64,000 bases of DNA from Pedobacter heparinus DSM 2366 (GTDB lineage: Bacteria; Bacteroidota; Bacteroidia; Sphingobacteriales; Sphingobacteriaceae), in NCBI RefSeq assembly GCF_000023825.1, contig NC_013061.1, positions 3,782,001 through 3,846,000 of the forward strand, read 5' to 3'. This document shows positions 43,794 to 52,189 of the stretch, in pieces (within the stretch, counting starts at the first letter, position 1; each line of letters begins with the position of its first letter). Position numbers and translations under genes: made by a program. The notes under the pieces were generated by a model. It did not search any database and was not told the DNA's origin. It saw only the letters and a program-made list of their open reading frames with translations.

Positions 43794-44204
43794 TTAATTG
43801 TATTTTTCTACTTTACCATCCTTATTGACCTCTACCAGGTCATTGTTATACTTAGAGGGGCACTTCATCAATATCTTGGAGGCGTAAAAAGTATCCTGGT
43901 CCATTTTACCAATCAATACCAATTTTTCTGAACGTTCAAAATCCTGTGGTTTGGTTCCGGCATATACCACTTTATTTACCTTGCCATTCTGGTCTTTCAT
44001 GAAAAATTCAAAACGGTTGGCATCCTTAAGCGCATCATAATGCATTCCTTTTTCTTTTTCCCAGTATCCCATTACATGGAATTCTCTCGGATCTTTAGAA
44101 GCTTCTGTAAAGGTAGAATAGGTATTGGTATCTGCGCTGAGACTCACTAAGAAACCTACACATAACGCAATAGTAATTAAACCAATAATTGCACTTTTTT
44201 TCAT
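43794..44204 (-). CDS. ccmE: cytochrome c maturation haem chaperone CcmE, CxxxY variant
   Basis: A 136-residue periplasmic haem carrier with one N-terminal membrane helix (AIIGLITIALCVGFLVSL) and an OB-fold body. Classical CcmE binds haem covalently through His in HxxxY. Here the motif is KCPSKYNND, so Cys115 and Tyr119 form CxxxY (codon 43860-43862). This variant is known from archaea and some Desulfovibrio-type Ccm systems that also lack CcmH. It follows gdh after a 234-base gap with a terminator and a -7 box (44294-44301), so it has its own promoter. ccmF is 5 bases downstream. Confidence 0.9.
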   Translation of the reverse strand: MKKSAIIGLITIALCVGFLVSLSADTNTYSTFTEASKDPREFHVMGYWEKEKGMHYDALKDANRFEFFMKDQNGKVNKVVYAGTKPQDFERSEKLVLIGKMDQDTFYASKILMKCPSKYNNDLVEVNKDGKVEKYN

Positions 44205-44293
44205 CGTTCTTTATATTTTTCTTCAATGGTAATGATACAGTCATGATATCATGATGTGCTCACGGATATAATAAAGTTTTAATAGAAACACCA

Positions 44294-44301
44294 CAAAGAT
44301 A
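44294..44301 (-). promoter_or_regulatory. -7 box for ccmE-ccmF
   Basis: On the minus strand TATCTTTG matches TAnnTTTG exactly. It lies 90 bases before the ccmE ATG and downstream of the gdh terminator, giving the ccmEF pair its own transcript. Confidence 0.4.
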
Positions 44302-44389
44302 AAAAATATAAGTACCTAAAACCCTTTGTCCATATTCAAAACGGTTTGATGACAGTTTATTGATAGTTCTCTGACAAAAGCACAAAAAA

Positions 44390-44419
44390 ATCCGCAGCAC
44401 TTGCTACAGTACTGCGGAT
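44390..44419 (-). terminator. intrinsic terminator of the glutamate dehydrogenase gene
   Basis: ATCCGCAG (44390-44397) pairs with CTGCGGAT (44412-44419). On the minus strand the hairpin is followed by TTTTTTTGTG. It lies 20 bases after the gdh stop. Confidence 0.85.
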
Positions 44420-44438
44420 CTGATCAGTTATTTAAGTA

Positions 44439-45860
44439 TTATGGCCAAACACCCAGGTTCATATAGGATACAGCGATCTTATCAATTGAACCAACAAAAG
44501 CGGCTGTTCTTAAAGTTTTAACACCAGCCTTGCTCAATAAGGTTTCCCTGATCTCATGGTAGGAATGGATCATGGTATCTTCCAAACCGGAATTCACCAG
44601 TTCCAGTTCCGAAGCGCCTTTCACAATCATTAAACGGTGTTCGGCAGGGATACTTTTACCAGTCAGGCTTTCCAGTGTGTTGATCAGGTTCCTGTTGGAA
44701 TTCTCGGCATAGCGGTTTTCCATCCGTCCAAAAGCTACATGCGAAAGGTTTTTCAACCATTCAAAATAAGAAACGGTAACACCACCGGCATTGCAATACA
44801 TATCAGGGATAATGATACCTCTCATTTCTGTAAAGATTTCCTCGGCCTCCGGTGTGGTTGGCCCGTTGGCCCCTTCAGCAATAATTTTTGCTTTAATGTT
44901 TCTGATATTCTCTACGGTCAGCTGGTTTTCCAGTGCTGCAGGCACCAAAATATCACATGGTTGCTCCAGGCCCTCCATAGAATTTTTAAATTCCACTGCG
45001 CCAGGGAAACCCAAAATTGAACCGGTTAATTTACGGTGTGCAAATACCTCGTCAATATTAAACCCATTTTCATTGTAAATAGCCCCTTCAAACTCACAAA
45101 GGCCAACTATAGTAGCCCCAAACTCGGCAAGGAACTTGGCCGAGTGGTATCCTACATTACCCAAACCTTGTACGATAACTCTTTTGTCGCCCAAACCGGC
45201 TTTCAAGCCAATTTTAGCCATATCTTCGGCTACACTTACACATTCACGTATGGCATAAGCCACACCACGGCCGGTAGCCTCTTTACGGCCACGGATACCA
45301 TGTAAAGCAATCGGCTTACCGGTAACACAACCCAAAGCATCAAGCTGACCAGGGTTCATGGTCATATAAGTATCGGCAATCCAGCTCATTTCACGTTCTC
45401 CTGTTCCATAATCTGGTGCAGGAACATCAATCCCAGGGCCTATAAAGTTCTTTTTAATTAATTCGGTCGTATAACGGCGGGTAATGTTTTCCAGTTCACC
45501 AATGGTGTAGTTTTTAGGATTGATACAGATCCCCCCCTTTGCACCGCCAAATGGTACATTTACAATCGCACATTTGTACGTCATCAAAGCTGCAAGTGCC
45601 ATCACCTCATCCTCATTTACCATATCACTGTAACGGATACCCCCTTTTGTAGGGTTCATGTGCTGTGAGTGTTCTACCCTCCAGGCATCAATTACCTCGA
45701 ATCCATTTCCCCTGCGAATCGGGAACTGGAAACGGTATACACTGTTACAAGCTTTAATTTGAGTTAATAAACCTTCCGGATGGGCGGTAAACTGCGCGGC
45801 ACTGTCGAAATTCTTGCAGACATCTGCAAAGAAATTTTTCTCATTTGCTGTATTAGCCAT
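44439..45860 (-). CDS. gdhA: glutamate dehydrogenase (Glu/Leu/Phe/Val dehydrogenase family)
   Basis: A 473-residue NAD(P)-dependent enzyme interconverting glutamate and 2-oxoglutarate plus ammonia. The substrate-binding block has [11 protein letters not shown] (Lys72), [18 protein letters not shown] (Lys96, catalytic Lys108) and [12 protein letters not shown]. The Rossmann domain shows [18 protein letters not shown]; an acidic residue after the second strand (CEFEG) leans to NAD. It sits inside the ccm cluster but has its own terminator (44390-44419). About 150 bases separate it from ccmD with no exact -7 box. Confidence 0.95.
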   Translation of the reverse strand: MANTANEKNFFADVCKNFDSAAQFTAHPEGLLTQIKACNSVYRFQFPIRRGNGFEVIDAWRVEHSQHMNPTKGGIRYSDMVNEDEVMALAALMTYKCAIVNVPFGGAKGGICINPKNYTIGELENITRRYTTELIKKNFIGPGIDVPAPDYGTGEREMSWIADTYMTMNPGQLDALGCVTGKPIALHGIRGRKEATGRGVAYAIRECVSVAEDMAKIGLKAGLGDKRVIVQGLGNVGYHSAKFLAEFGATIVGLCEFEGAIYNENGFNIDEVFAHRKLTGSILGFPGAVEFKNSMEGLEQPCDILVPAALENQLTVENIRNIKAKIIAEGANGPTTPEAEEIFTEMRGIIIPDMYCNAGGVTVSYFEWLKNLSHVAFGRMENRYAENSNRNLINTLESLTGKSIPAEHRLMIVKGASELELVNSGLEDTMIHSYHEIRETLLSKAGVKTLRTAAFVGSIDKIAVSYMNLGVWP

Positions 45861-46010
45861 TATTTGTTTTTTTATGAATTTGAAATAAGTTCTCAGTTAT
45901 ACATGCAAAATTGCACTAAAAAAAACGATTAATACAAATAGATAATTACTTAGTGTATGCCTAACACTACCTCAGATTACAGGCAAAAACAGGCATTAAA
46001 CGATTTAAAA

Positions 46011-46229
46011 TTAGTTTTTAGCAGAAGATTTCTCCTCTATTTTTTTTAATCTTTTATCCAGGGAGAACAGATAGATCAGCAAGCCAATAAGAATGATGAG
46101 GATACAAAAAACAACAACATATATCTTTCCATTGCTGCGTAAAGTATCAGCCATCTCCACTTCATTGGATTGGGCAAATAATTCCACTGAAGTTAACAAT
46201 AGTGTTAAGGCAAATATGAGCTTCTTCAT
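46011..46229 (-). CDS. ccmD: CcmD-like small membrane protein
   Basis: A 72-residue protein with a signal-peptide-like start (KLIFALTLLLTSVELFAQ), a short periplasmic stretch, one membrane helix (IYVVVFCILIILIGLLIYLFS) and a basic tail. CcmD stabilises the CcmABC-haem-CcmE complex. It lies one base after ccmC, the usual position. Assignment rests on size, topology and place; there is no strong motif. Confidence 0.78.
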   Translation of the reverse strand: MKKLIFALTLLLTSVELFAQSNEVEMADTLRSNGKIYVVVFCILIILIGLLIYLFSLDKRLKKIEEKSSAKN

Positions 46230-46230
46230 T

Positions 46231-46890
46231 TTATGAGTTTTGTTTATTTTCTATTGTTCTGATCCTAAATCTGATGGTATAGATCCAGTAACCGATTATT
46301 GACCAGCCAATAAATGCAGGATACAAAACAACCCGCATGCGACTGTCCAGATCGTAACTGTTAAACCCGGGGTTCCCTCCGTTTCCCGGATGCAATGAAT
46401 CAGACAAACGCGGCAATACCATAATCAGAACTACCATCATTGGAAAAGCAAAAATATTGTATATGGCTGAAATTTTTGCGCGTTTCTGCTGTTCATCAAT
46501 GGAATTTCTCAATACCAGGTAAGCAAAGTACAAAAGTATCGCTATAGCTGTAAAATTTTGCTTTACATCAAAGCTCCAGAACTGTCCCCAGGTAAATCTG
46601 GCCCAGAAAGCACCGGTAACCAGGCCAAGTATACTAAAAACGATGCCTACATTTACACTTTCTACAGCACGCAGATCATCAGATTCATTTTCACTCAATA
46701 AATACTTTATACTGTAATAAACAGAAATAGAAAACAAGGTAAGCATGGCAAACCACATAGGTACATGAAAATACAGGTTACGTATGGTCTCATTTAATAT
46801 GGCTAAACGGGGTACACCCAAAAGTAGTCCGGCAATGGTAGTATATAAAACTAATACTGACCCTAATATCTTCCACCAAAGTTTGTTCAT
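46231..46890 (-). CDS. ccmC: haem exporter subunit CcmC
   Basis: A 219-residue membrane protein with six helices, part of the complex that loads haem onto CcmE. The haem-contact region WGQFWSFDVKQN is the divergent WWD motif. The two haem-ligand histidines lie in NLYFHVPMWFAM and SLHPGNGGNPGF. ccmD follows at once. A -7 box (46910-46917) lies 20 bases upstream and ccmB ends 88 bases before. Confidence 0.92.
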   Translation of the reverse strand: MNKLWWKILGSVLVLYTTIAGLLLGVPRLAILNETIRNLYFHVPMWFAMLTLFSISVYYSIKYLLSENESDDLRAVESVNVGIVFSILGLVTGAFWARFTWGQFWSFDVKQNFTAIAILLYFAYLVLRNSIDEQQKRAKISAIYNIFAFPMMVVLIMVLPRLSDSLHPGNGGNPGFNSYDLDSRMRVVLYPAFIGWSIIGYWIYTIRFRIRTIENKQNS

Positions 46891-46909
46891 TATACAGGCT
46901 TAATCGGAA

Positions 46910-46917
46910 CAAAGGTA
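46910..46917 (-). promoter_or_regulatory. -7 box before ccmC
   Basis: TACCTTTG on the minus strand matches TAnnTTTG. It would give a leader of about 13 bases for ccmC and ccmD. Confidence 0.35.
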
Positions 46918-46978
46918 ATAAAGCCATGGGGCTTTTTTATCATAAACATGTAAATGCAAAAAACAAGTTCCAATTACT

Positions 46979-47641
46979 TTAATCGCGCCACAGGTAAGGG
47001 AAAAGCAACAGGCTCACTGCAGTAACCAATGCATTGATCAGCAGCAATATTCCAACTTCGTCCCAGCTTACACTCCTGTCCAGCCCATCAATTGCATTCT
47101 TTGTGAGCCTGACCAACACGATTAATACCGGAATGATGACAGGAAAACTAAGAATTGCCATCAGCATCCCACCGTTTCCGGCTTTAGATGCAATTGCAGA
47201 TATCATGGTAAATATAGTAGAGAAACTTAAACTGCCCAGCAGCGTAGCAAGAATATACAGTCCCGGATCCTCCGGTGTATAATTGAATACCAAAATATAA
47301 AATCCAAGCGCAATTAAAGTCAGCACCGACATCAGCAAAACATTGTATACCGTTTTGGAAATGATCAGTGCAATCGGGCTTGCAATGGTATAAATGTATA
47401 GCTGTCTGCCCCGGCTTTCCTGCAAAAAGCTTTTTGAAACCGCATTTATAGAGGCAAAAAGCATAATGATCCAGAACAGTGCATTCCAGGTAAGCTTGCT
47501 GTCAATGCTTACAAAAGAAAGAAAACAAACAAACACCGTAGATACGACATATAACAATACCCCGTTTAATGCATATTTGGAACGCCATTCCAGCAGCAGT
47601 TCTTTTTTTATCAAATGTTTTACCTGGCTTAGTAAATTCAT
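46979..47641 (-). CDS. ccmB: haem exporter permease CcmB
   Basis: A 220-residue membrane protein with six helices. It starts LLSQVKHLIKKELLLEWRSKYALNGVLLY, the cytoplasmic entry common to CcmB. Later segments (GSLSFSTIFTMISAIASKAGNGGMLMAILSFPVIIPVLI) match the family. It pairs with the ATPase CcmA, which is not in the window. It heads the ccmB-ccmC-ccmD run. A -7 box lies only 7 bases before its ATG. Confidence 0.92.
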   Translation of the reverse strand: MNLLSQVKHLIKKELLLEWRSKYALNGVLLYVVSTVFVCFLSFVSIDSKLTWNALFWIIMLFASINAVSKSFLQESRGRQLYIYTIASPIALIISKTVYNVLLMSVLTLIALGFYILVFNYTPEDPGLYILATLLGSLSFSTIFTMISAIASKAGNGGMLMAILSFPVIIPVLIVLVRLTKNAIDGLDRSVSWDEVGILLLINALVTAVSLLLFPYLWRD

Positions 47642-47648
47642 GCAGCGG

Positions 47649-47656
47649 CAAAGATA
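47649..47656 (-). promoter_or_regulatory. -7 box before ccmB, near-leaderless
   Basis: TATCTTTG on the minus strand, exact TAnnTTTG, ending 7 bases before the ATG (47641). Transcription would start at about the start codon. Confidence 0.4.
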
Positions 47657-47674
47657 ATTTAAATCAAAACAAAA

Positions 47675-47698
47675 AAGCAGGAATAATCATTCCTGCTT
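47675..47698 (-). terminator. intrinsic terminator of the PL6 lyase gene
   Basis: AAGCAGGAAT (47675-47684) pairs perfectly with ATTCCTGCTT (47689-47698) around a 4-base loop. On the minus strand TTTTTTGTTTTG follows. It lies 23 bases after the lyase stop. Confidence 0.9.
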
Positions 47699-47721
47699 CC
47701 GTTTTTTAGTAATCCTGGTTG

Positions 47722-49110
47722 CTATTTCAGGTCTGCAGTATGCCCAACCATAGCTGGTGTTAAAATTTTTGCTTTAACTGGCACTGTTGATGGCTGATCG
47801 GCCCCAACCTGTAAAGGCATTTTACAAGGCTGTCCATCCATATCAAAGGCAATTGCCGGATAATTACCTGTAGCCTTTAAAGTCTGACTTGCGGCAGAAA
47901 GGTGGTAAGTACCTGTTGCATCACGCTGCAGCTTAGGGTCAATTGTCCTGTAAGCACCTTCCGGGATATTGCCCGGCCCCTTAACATTAAAAATCACATT
48001 ACCTTCCCATTTAGAATTAACATATGGCCCCCTGATCACAGCTGCTTCATCGCCCCCCTGTATTAGGTTATTGGCAATGGTAACAGCGGTTGCCCCCAGG
48101 CCTATCGGGCTTCTCGGATTTAAAGTGATGTTACTTTTGTTATTGATCAGTGTGTTGAAGACAATTAAAACCCTGTCTGGCCTGTCGTGGGAAGTTAAAG
48201 GTGCCCCATCAGCTACCTCTGCCCCACCGTTGCCAATGTTAATGGCCGAATTGCAGTTTTCGAAATAATTGCTGTAAATGATATGGTCATCGCCAAAAAT
48301 CCTGATACCGGGTGTATTGTTAAAATAATTGCCATATACCTGGTTAAAATTTCCATGGCGCAGGGTAAGCTGTGCCTTGCAATCGCGAATGGTATTGTAA
48401 CGTACGGTTATGGCCGACGATTTAACGGATAAAAGTTCGTTCTCGCCCTCGCAGTTTTCAAATAAATTATATTCAAAAATGCTGTTGCTGGAAGAAAGAC
48501 TAAATCCACTAAGACCAAATTGTACAGCCTCGGCACCATTGCCCCGCTGCTGCGAAAAATTATGAAAGTAATTGTGGTGGATCCACAAACGCTCCGCAAT
48601 CTGTTTACCTGTACCCCTCACCCCAATAAATTTCCCTAAAGCATTTTTATTTTGAAAGGTGTTGTGATCAATCTGCTGGTCGCTGCCAAAAACGGTCAGG
48701 TAATTTCCCTCTCCGGTAGTTTCAAAAATATTCCTGGTCCAGCGGCAAAAACTGGAACCCTCGCCGGTTTCGGCCTTGCCGGACAAATGGGTAAATTTAA
48801 AACCACGTATGACAATATAAGCCGATGGGCCTGCTATTTTTATCCCCCCTGCACCCGTAATTTCTGCTCCGCCAATGCTTTCTGCTGCAATGGTAATGGG
48901 CTTCGCTGCTGTACCCTTTTTTCTCACAACAATATCGTTTGTACTGGTATAAACACCATTTTTAAGCAGGATTACGTCACCTGCTGCCGATTTATCTATA
49001 GCCGCCTGCAATTCCGGCAAAGAAGAAACAGTAATTGTACCTGCAAAGCCAGCAGTAGCAATACCAAAGGTAAACAGACATAGTATAAAAGTAAAGATTC
49101 GCTTCATCAT
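47722..49110 (-). CDS. polysaccharide lyase family 6 protein (alginate lyase/chondroitinase B type)
   Basis: A 462-residue exported enzyme with signal peptide (RIFTFILCLFTFGIATAGFAG) and a right-handed parallel beta-helix. It starts with the family block LPELQAAIDKSAAGDVILLKNGVY. The catalytic pair is in place: Lys230 in LLSVKSSAI (Bronsted base) and Arg251 in LTLRHG (acid), 21 residues apart as in Pedobacter chondroitinase B. PL6 enzymes cut alginate or dermatan sulfate by beta-elimination. The lack of sulfatases or other lyases nearby leaves the substrate open; alginate is the more common choice. It is monocistronic with its own terminator and no SusC/SusD neighbours. Confidence 0.9.
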   Translation of the reverse strand: MMKRIFTFILCLFTFGIATAGFAGTITVSSLPELQAAIDKSAAGDVILLKNGVYTSTNDIVVRKKGTAAKPITIAAESIGGAEITGAGGIKIAGPSAYIVIRGFKFTHLSGKAETGEGSSFCRWTRNIFETTGEGNYLTVFGSDQQIDHNTFQNKNALGKFIGVRGTGKQIAERLWIHHNYFHNFSQQRGNGAEAVQFGLSGFSLSSSNSIFEYNLFENCEGENELLSVKSSAITVRYNTIRDCKAQLTLRHGNFNQVYGNYFNNTPGIRIFGDDHIIYSNYFENCNSAINIGNGGAEVADGAPLTSHDRPDRVLIVFNTLINNKSNITLNPRSPIGLGATAVTIANNLIQGGDEAAVIRGPYVNSKWEGNVIFNVKGPGNIPEGAYRTIDPKLQRDATGTYHLSAASQTLKATGNYPAIAFDMDGQPCKMPLQVGADQPSTVPVKAKILTPAMVGHTADLK

Positions 49111-49187
49111 TTAAATAAGGTTATAATATTTGATGAAGTTAGCTGTTCTTTATTTATTTATTGTCAGCTAAATATTCCTATTATTGT

Positions 49188-49709
49188 ATGATTATGGCAG
49201 AATATTTAGACATTATCGTACGGAGCCTGGCAGTATATGTTTTCATGCTTCTTGCCATCCGCTTAACCGGAAAGAAAGAGCTTTCACAGCTGAACACCAC
49301 AGATGTAGTATTGATTTTACTCATCAGTAATGCAGTCCAGAATGCTATGGTAGGCAACAATACCAGTCTGGCAGGCGGACTGGTAGCAGCCGCCGTGTTG
49401 TTTACACTAAACTTTATCCTAAAAAAGGTAATGTTCAAAAGCAGGTGGTTCAGAAATCTGCTTACAGAAAAACCTGAAATCCTGATCCATAATGGCAACC
49501 TGGATTTTGCAATGCTCAGTAAACTGGGAATTACAAATGAAGAATTACGTGAGGCCATCCGCGAGCATGGCGTAGAGAAATACAAAGATGTAAAACTTGC
49601 CATTATGGAAGCAGATGGCAACATCAGCATCATCAGTGGCGATGAAAACCTGAAGCAGAGCCAGTATAAACGCAAAAGGAAACACAAATCGCTGGGCGAC
49701 CTGAACTGA
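49188..49709 (+). CDS. DUF421/YetF-like membrane protein
   Basis: A 173-residue protein from ATG 49188 (49194 is also possible; a TTG at 49161 is less likely). Three N-terminal hydrophobic helices (LAVYVFMLLAIRLTGKKEL, VVLILLISNAVQNAMVGN, LVAAAVLFTLNFILKKVMF) are followed by the soluble YetF domain (EKPEILIHNGNLDFAMLSKLGITNEELREAIREHGVEKYKDVKLAIMEADGNISII). The function is unknown, with links to spore germination and stress in Bacillus relatives. It converges on the next membrane gene, with 8 bases between the stops. Confidence 0.85.
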   Translation: MIMAEYLDIIVRSLAVYVFMLLAIRLTGKKELSQLNTTDVVLILLISNAVQNAMVGNNTSLAGGLVAAAVLFTLNFILKKVMFKSRWFRNLLTEKPEILIHNGNLDFAMLSKLGITNEELREAIREHGVEKYKDVKLAIMEADGNISIISGDENLKQSQYKRKRKHKSLGDLN

Positions 49710-49717
49710 TCTTTTAA

Positions 49718-50131
49718 TTAAGCGATCATATCGCCCTGCGCTATAATTACCGCCTTCGGTTTTCTCACCGTGATCAGGATAAATGTCCCGGCAAGAATTA
49801 CAAACCAGCCCCATTTATATTTAACCAGACCAGCAGCAAAGTTCACTGCCTTTTTAAAATGTAAAAACCCGAAAGAATCGTGTGCTTTAAAATACACTCC
49901 GGCAAGGGTTATAGCTACCAATAGAATTCCGGCCCAGCCGGCAAATTTAACCAGACCAGCCTTAGTGGTAAATGCACCGATCAAACCCATAAGCACCATA
50001 ACATAAAAAGTAATCGCCAGTGTTTGGTCAAGGTCAAAATAATTCCAGTTGCCCAAAATCGGAACGCGTACCAGCGGGCACATTCCACCAATAGCCATGA
50101 TCGCCGCCCCTATAATTCCCTGTGTCCTCAT
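49718..50131 (-). CDS. small polytopic membrane protein, unknown
   Basis: A 137-residue protein from ATG 50131 (a GTG one codon earlier is possible). It has four predicted helices (near residues 6-22, 40-58, 66-82 and 108-125). A PLVRVPILGNWNYFDLDQ loop lies between the first two. No recognised domain. The start lies within 3 bases of the gldC stop, so it is coupled to gldC and may serve the gliding machinery; this is inference. Confidence 0.7.
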   Translation of the reverse strand: MRTQGIIGAAIMAIGGMCPLVRVPILGNWNYFDLDQTLAITFYVMVLMGLIGAFTTKAGLVKFAGWAGILLVAITLAGVYFKAHDSFGFLHFKKAVNFAAGLVKYKWGWFVILAGTFILITVRKPKAVIIAQGDMIA

Positions 50132-50133
50132 CA

Positions 50134-50469
50134 CTAGCCCTTGGTATTGATCCCCATTTTATCCGCAAAATGCGCACAATAATCACGCAGGTCTTCCACA
50201 ATCAGATTTTCACCTGTAGCCCTTAAAAAACTGTCGCCCATAGTTTGCAGGGTCTCATAAAAAAACCTCTTCATTTCATCAACAGGCATATCTTTGGTCC
50301 ACAAGTCAATCCGCATAGAATTTTTATAGTTATGGTCCCACAGCGCCAGCATCATAGATTTTACAGGCACCTGCTCCTGTGTCTCGGCATCTGTAGATTC
50401 CCAAAGGATATTATCGGGTACATTGTTATCGTCTAACTGAACTGTAATTTTTATTTCTGCTTGTTTCAT
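50134..50469 (-). CDS. gldC: gliding motility protein GldC
   Basis: A 111-residue cytoplasmic protein matching GldC: KQAEIKITVQLDDNNVPDNILWESTDA, MLALWDHNYKNSMRIDLWTKDMPVDEMKRFFYETL and a C-terminal GENLIVEDLRDYCAHFAD. GldC aids gliding in Flavobacterium but is not essential there; its biochemical role is unclear. It lies 5 bases after a small membrane-protein gene, and another such gene follows immediately, giving a three-gene unit. Confidence 0.92.
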   Translation of the reverse strand: MKQAEIKITVQLDDNNVPDNILWESTDAETQEQVPVKSMMLALWDHNYKNSMRIDLWTKDMPVDEMKRFFYETLQTMGDSFLRATGENLIVEDLRDYCAHFADKMGINTKG

Positions 50470-50474
50470 CTGTT

Positions 50475-50789
50475 TTAATATATACTGATTTTAATAACGA
50501 CAATCAAAAGAACGGTAATGACTACAAAAAAACACTCCAATATCCATATTTTTTTAAGCTCCGGCACAAACTTCCTGAAAATCTGATCCGACACGAAACA
50601 GATAATGGCAATCAAAAAACTAAAGCCCACAAGTATGCCCGAAATATCAATATACATGGCCGTACCCCTAGGTTTCTTTTCCTCCAGCAGCAACCACACT
50701 GCAATCACCAGAAAAACTGCCGAAACAATATTTAACGGTGTCAGCCTCAGCTTTACATTCTTTTCTTTTTGAACTTCTTTTTCTTCCAT
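50475..50789 (-). CDS. small two-to-three-helix membrane protein, unknown
   Basis: A 104-residue protein with a lysine/glutamate-rich N-terminus (EEKEVQKEKNVKLRL) and three hydrophobic segments (LNIVSAVFLVIAVWLLLEE, ISGILVGFSFLIAIICFVS, IWILECFFVVITVLLIVVI). The first 37 bases overlap the 3' end of the helicase gene on the same strand in another frame. gldC follows after 5 bases. No domain is recognised. Confidence 0.7.
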   Translation of the reverse strand: MEEKEVQKEKNVKLRLTPLNIVSAVFLVIAVWLLLEEKKPRGTAMYIDISGILVGFSFLIAIICFVSDQIFRKFVPELKKIWILECFFVVITVLLIVVIKISIY

Positions 50790-52087
50790 GCAGGTGTTTT
50801 GTCCCTGTTTTTTTCTCTTGCAGCTGCAGCTATAGCGGCAGCATGTTTTTTCTCGTGAAACGCACCTTTAAAATCCGGATCATCCTTACGTTTCTGGTCG
50901 TCAATTGCACGGGCAATGGCCTGCTTTTCATCATAAGGTGTTTCTTCCACAAAAACTTCAGGGGGCAAAGGTACAACAGGAATCTGTTGTCTGATCAGTT
51001 TTTCTATTTTCTGAATGTAATATTTCTCGGCCGGACTGCAAAAAGTAAGGGCATCGCCTTTAGCATACGCCCTGCCCGTACGGCCAATGCGGTGTACATA
51101 ATCTTCAATGATGATCGGTACGTCAAAGTTGATCACGTGGCTAACCTCCGAAACATCAATCCCCCTCGAAGCTACATCCGTTGCCACCAATACCCTGATA
51201 TTGCCTTCCTTAAAATTATTGATAGAGTTGATGCGCGTGTTCTGTCCCTTATTGGCATGAATTACCCTTACCGCATCCTCCCCAAAACGGCGTGTAATAA
51301 AACTATAAATATTATCGGCCACAGTTTTGGTCTTGCAAAAAATGATCAGGCGCTTAAATTCCTCATCATTTTTCATCAGGTGCTGCAACAGGTTGATTTT
51401 GGTCTTAAAGTTGGGTACCTCATACAATGTTTGGGTAACAGTTGCTGCCGGGGTGGCTTGTTCTGCTACCTCTATAATGGTGGGGTTCTTTAAAAAATCG
51501 CCCGCTATCTTCTGCACCAGGTTACTCATGGTAGCCGAGAAAAGCAGGTTTTGCCTTTTACGGGGCACCACTTCCAAAATGCGGTGTATGGAACCAATAA
51601 AGCCCATATCCATCATTTTATCGGCCTCGTCCAATACCAGGAATTTTAAATACTGTGTGTTGATGTGCCCCGCCAGATAAATATCCAGGAACCTGCCCGG
51701 CGTAGCAATGATAATATCTACGCCAGCTTTGATCTGCTCGATTTGTGTTTTAGGGCCTATACCGCCAAATATCACTACCGAACGCAGATCGGTATAAGCA
51801 GCAAACATTTTCACATGCTCCGCAATCTGCATGGCCAGCTCCCTTGTCGGGGCCAGGATCAGCGCACGTGCGGCATCGCCCTGTGCATATTTCAGCTGCA
51901 TCAAAATGGGCAATACATAAGCGGCTGTTTTACCGGTACCGGTTTGGGCAATGCCAAAAATATCCTGTCCGGACAATACGGGTGCAATTGCTTTTTCCTG
52001 TATGGGTGTAGCCTCGGTAAACCCGGCATCAGCTACAGCATTTAAGATCTGTCGGTTAAGGTTAAAGTCCTCGAATTTCTTGGCCAT
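50753..52087 (-). CDS. DEAD-box RNA helicase, RhlE-like
   Basis: A 444-residue ATP-dependent RNA helicase with a Q motif (FEDFNLNRQILNAVADAGFTEATPIQ), Walker A (AQTGTGKT), DEAD (VLDEADKMMD), SAT (FSATMS), and motif VI (HRIGRTGRA). The basic tail (KKKKFKKKRM) is typical of RhlE-like proteins that act in ribosome assembly or cold-dependent RNA unwinding. Its 3' end overlaps the next gene by 37 bases. A -7 box (52092-52099) sits 4 bases before the ATG. Confidence 0.94.
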   Translation of the reverse strand: MAKKFEDFNLNRQILNAVADAGFTEATPIQEKAIAPVLSGQDIFGIAQTGTGKTAAYVLPILMQLKYAQGDAARALILAPTRELAMQIAEHVKMFAAYTDLRSVVIFGGIGPKTQIEQIKAGVDIIIATPGRFLDIYLAGHINTQYLKFLVLDEADKMMDMGFIGSIHRILEVVPRKRQNLLFSATMSNLVQKIAGDFLKNPTIIEVAEQATPAATVTQTLYEVPNFKTKINLLQHLMKNDEEFKRLIIFCKTKTVADNIYSFITRRFGEDAVRVIHANKGQNTRINSINNFKEGNIRVLVATDVASRGIDVSEVSHVINFDVPIIIEDYVHRIGRTGRAYAKGDALTFCSPAEKYYIQKIEKLIRQQIPVVPLPPEVFVEETPYDEKQAIARAIDDQKRKDDPDFKGAFHEKKHAAAIAAAAREKNRDKTPAWKKKKFKKKRM

Positions 52088-52091
52088 TTTG

Positions 52092-52099
52092 CAAAAATA
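52092..52099 (-). promoter_or_regulatory. -7 box before the DEAD-box helicase gene, near-leaderless
   Basis: On the minus strand TATTTTTG (exact TAnnTTTG) ends 4 bases before the ATG at 52087. The opposing dihydroorotase box is at 52177-52184. Confidence 0.4.
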
Positions 52100-52176
52100 G
52101 ACAAAATTTATTTAGTGCTGCCGCCCCGCAGGGTTTATTAATTTATGCCAAAGAAGATTTTTGGATAAGTTTTTTC

Positions 52177-52184
52177 TAATTTTG
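52177..52184 (+). promoter_or_regulatory. -7 box before the dihydroorotase gene, near-leaderless
   Basis: TAATTTTG (exact TAnnTTTG) ends 5 bases before the ATG at 52190. A TTTG at 52160-52163 is 13 bases upstream, closer than the usual 17-23. Confidence 0.45.
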
Positions 52185-52189
52185 AGCGC

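Noticed and set aside
44205..44438. RNA gene in the 234-base gap before ccmE
   Set aside because: No tRNA-like cloverleaf or T-loop motif is visible; the gap holds the gdh terminator and a promoter box.
47722..49110. Chondroitinase B itself
   Set aside because: The catalytic Lys/Arg pair matches, but the rest of the sequence is clearly different from the Pedobacter heparinus enzyme as I recall it, so only the family is assigned.
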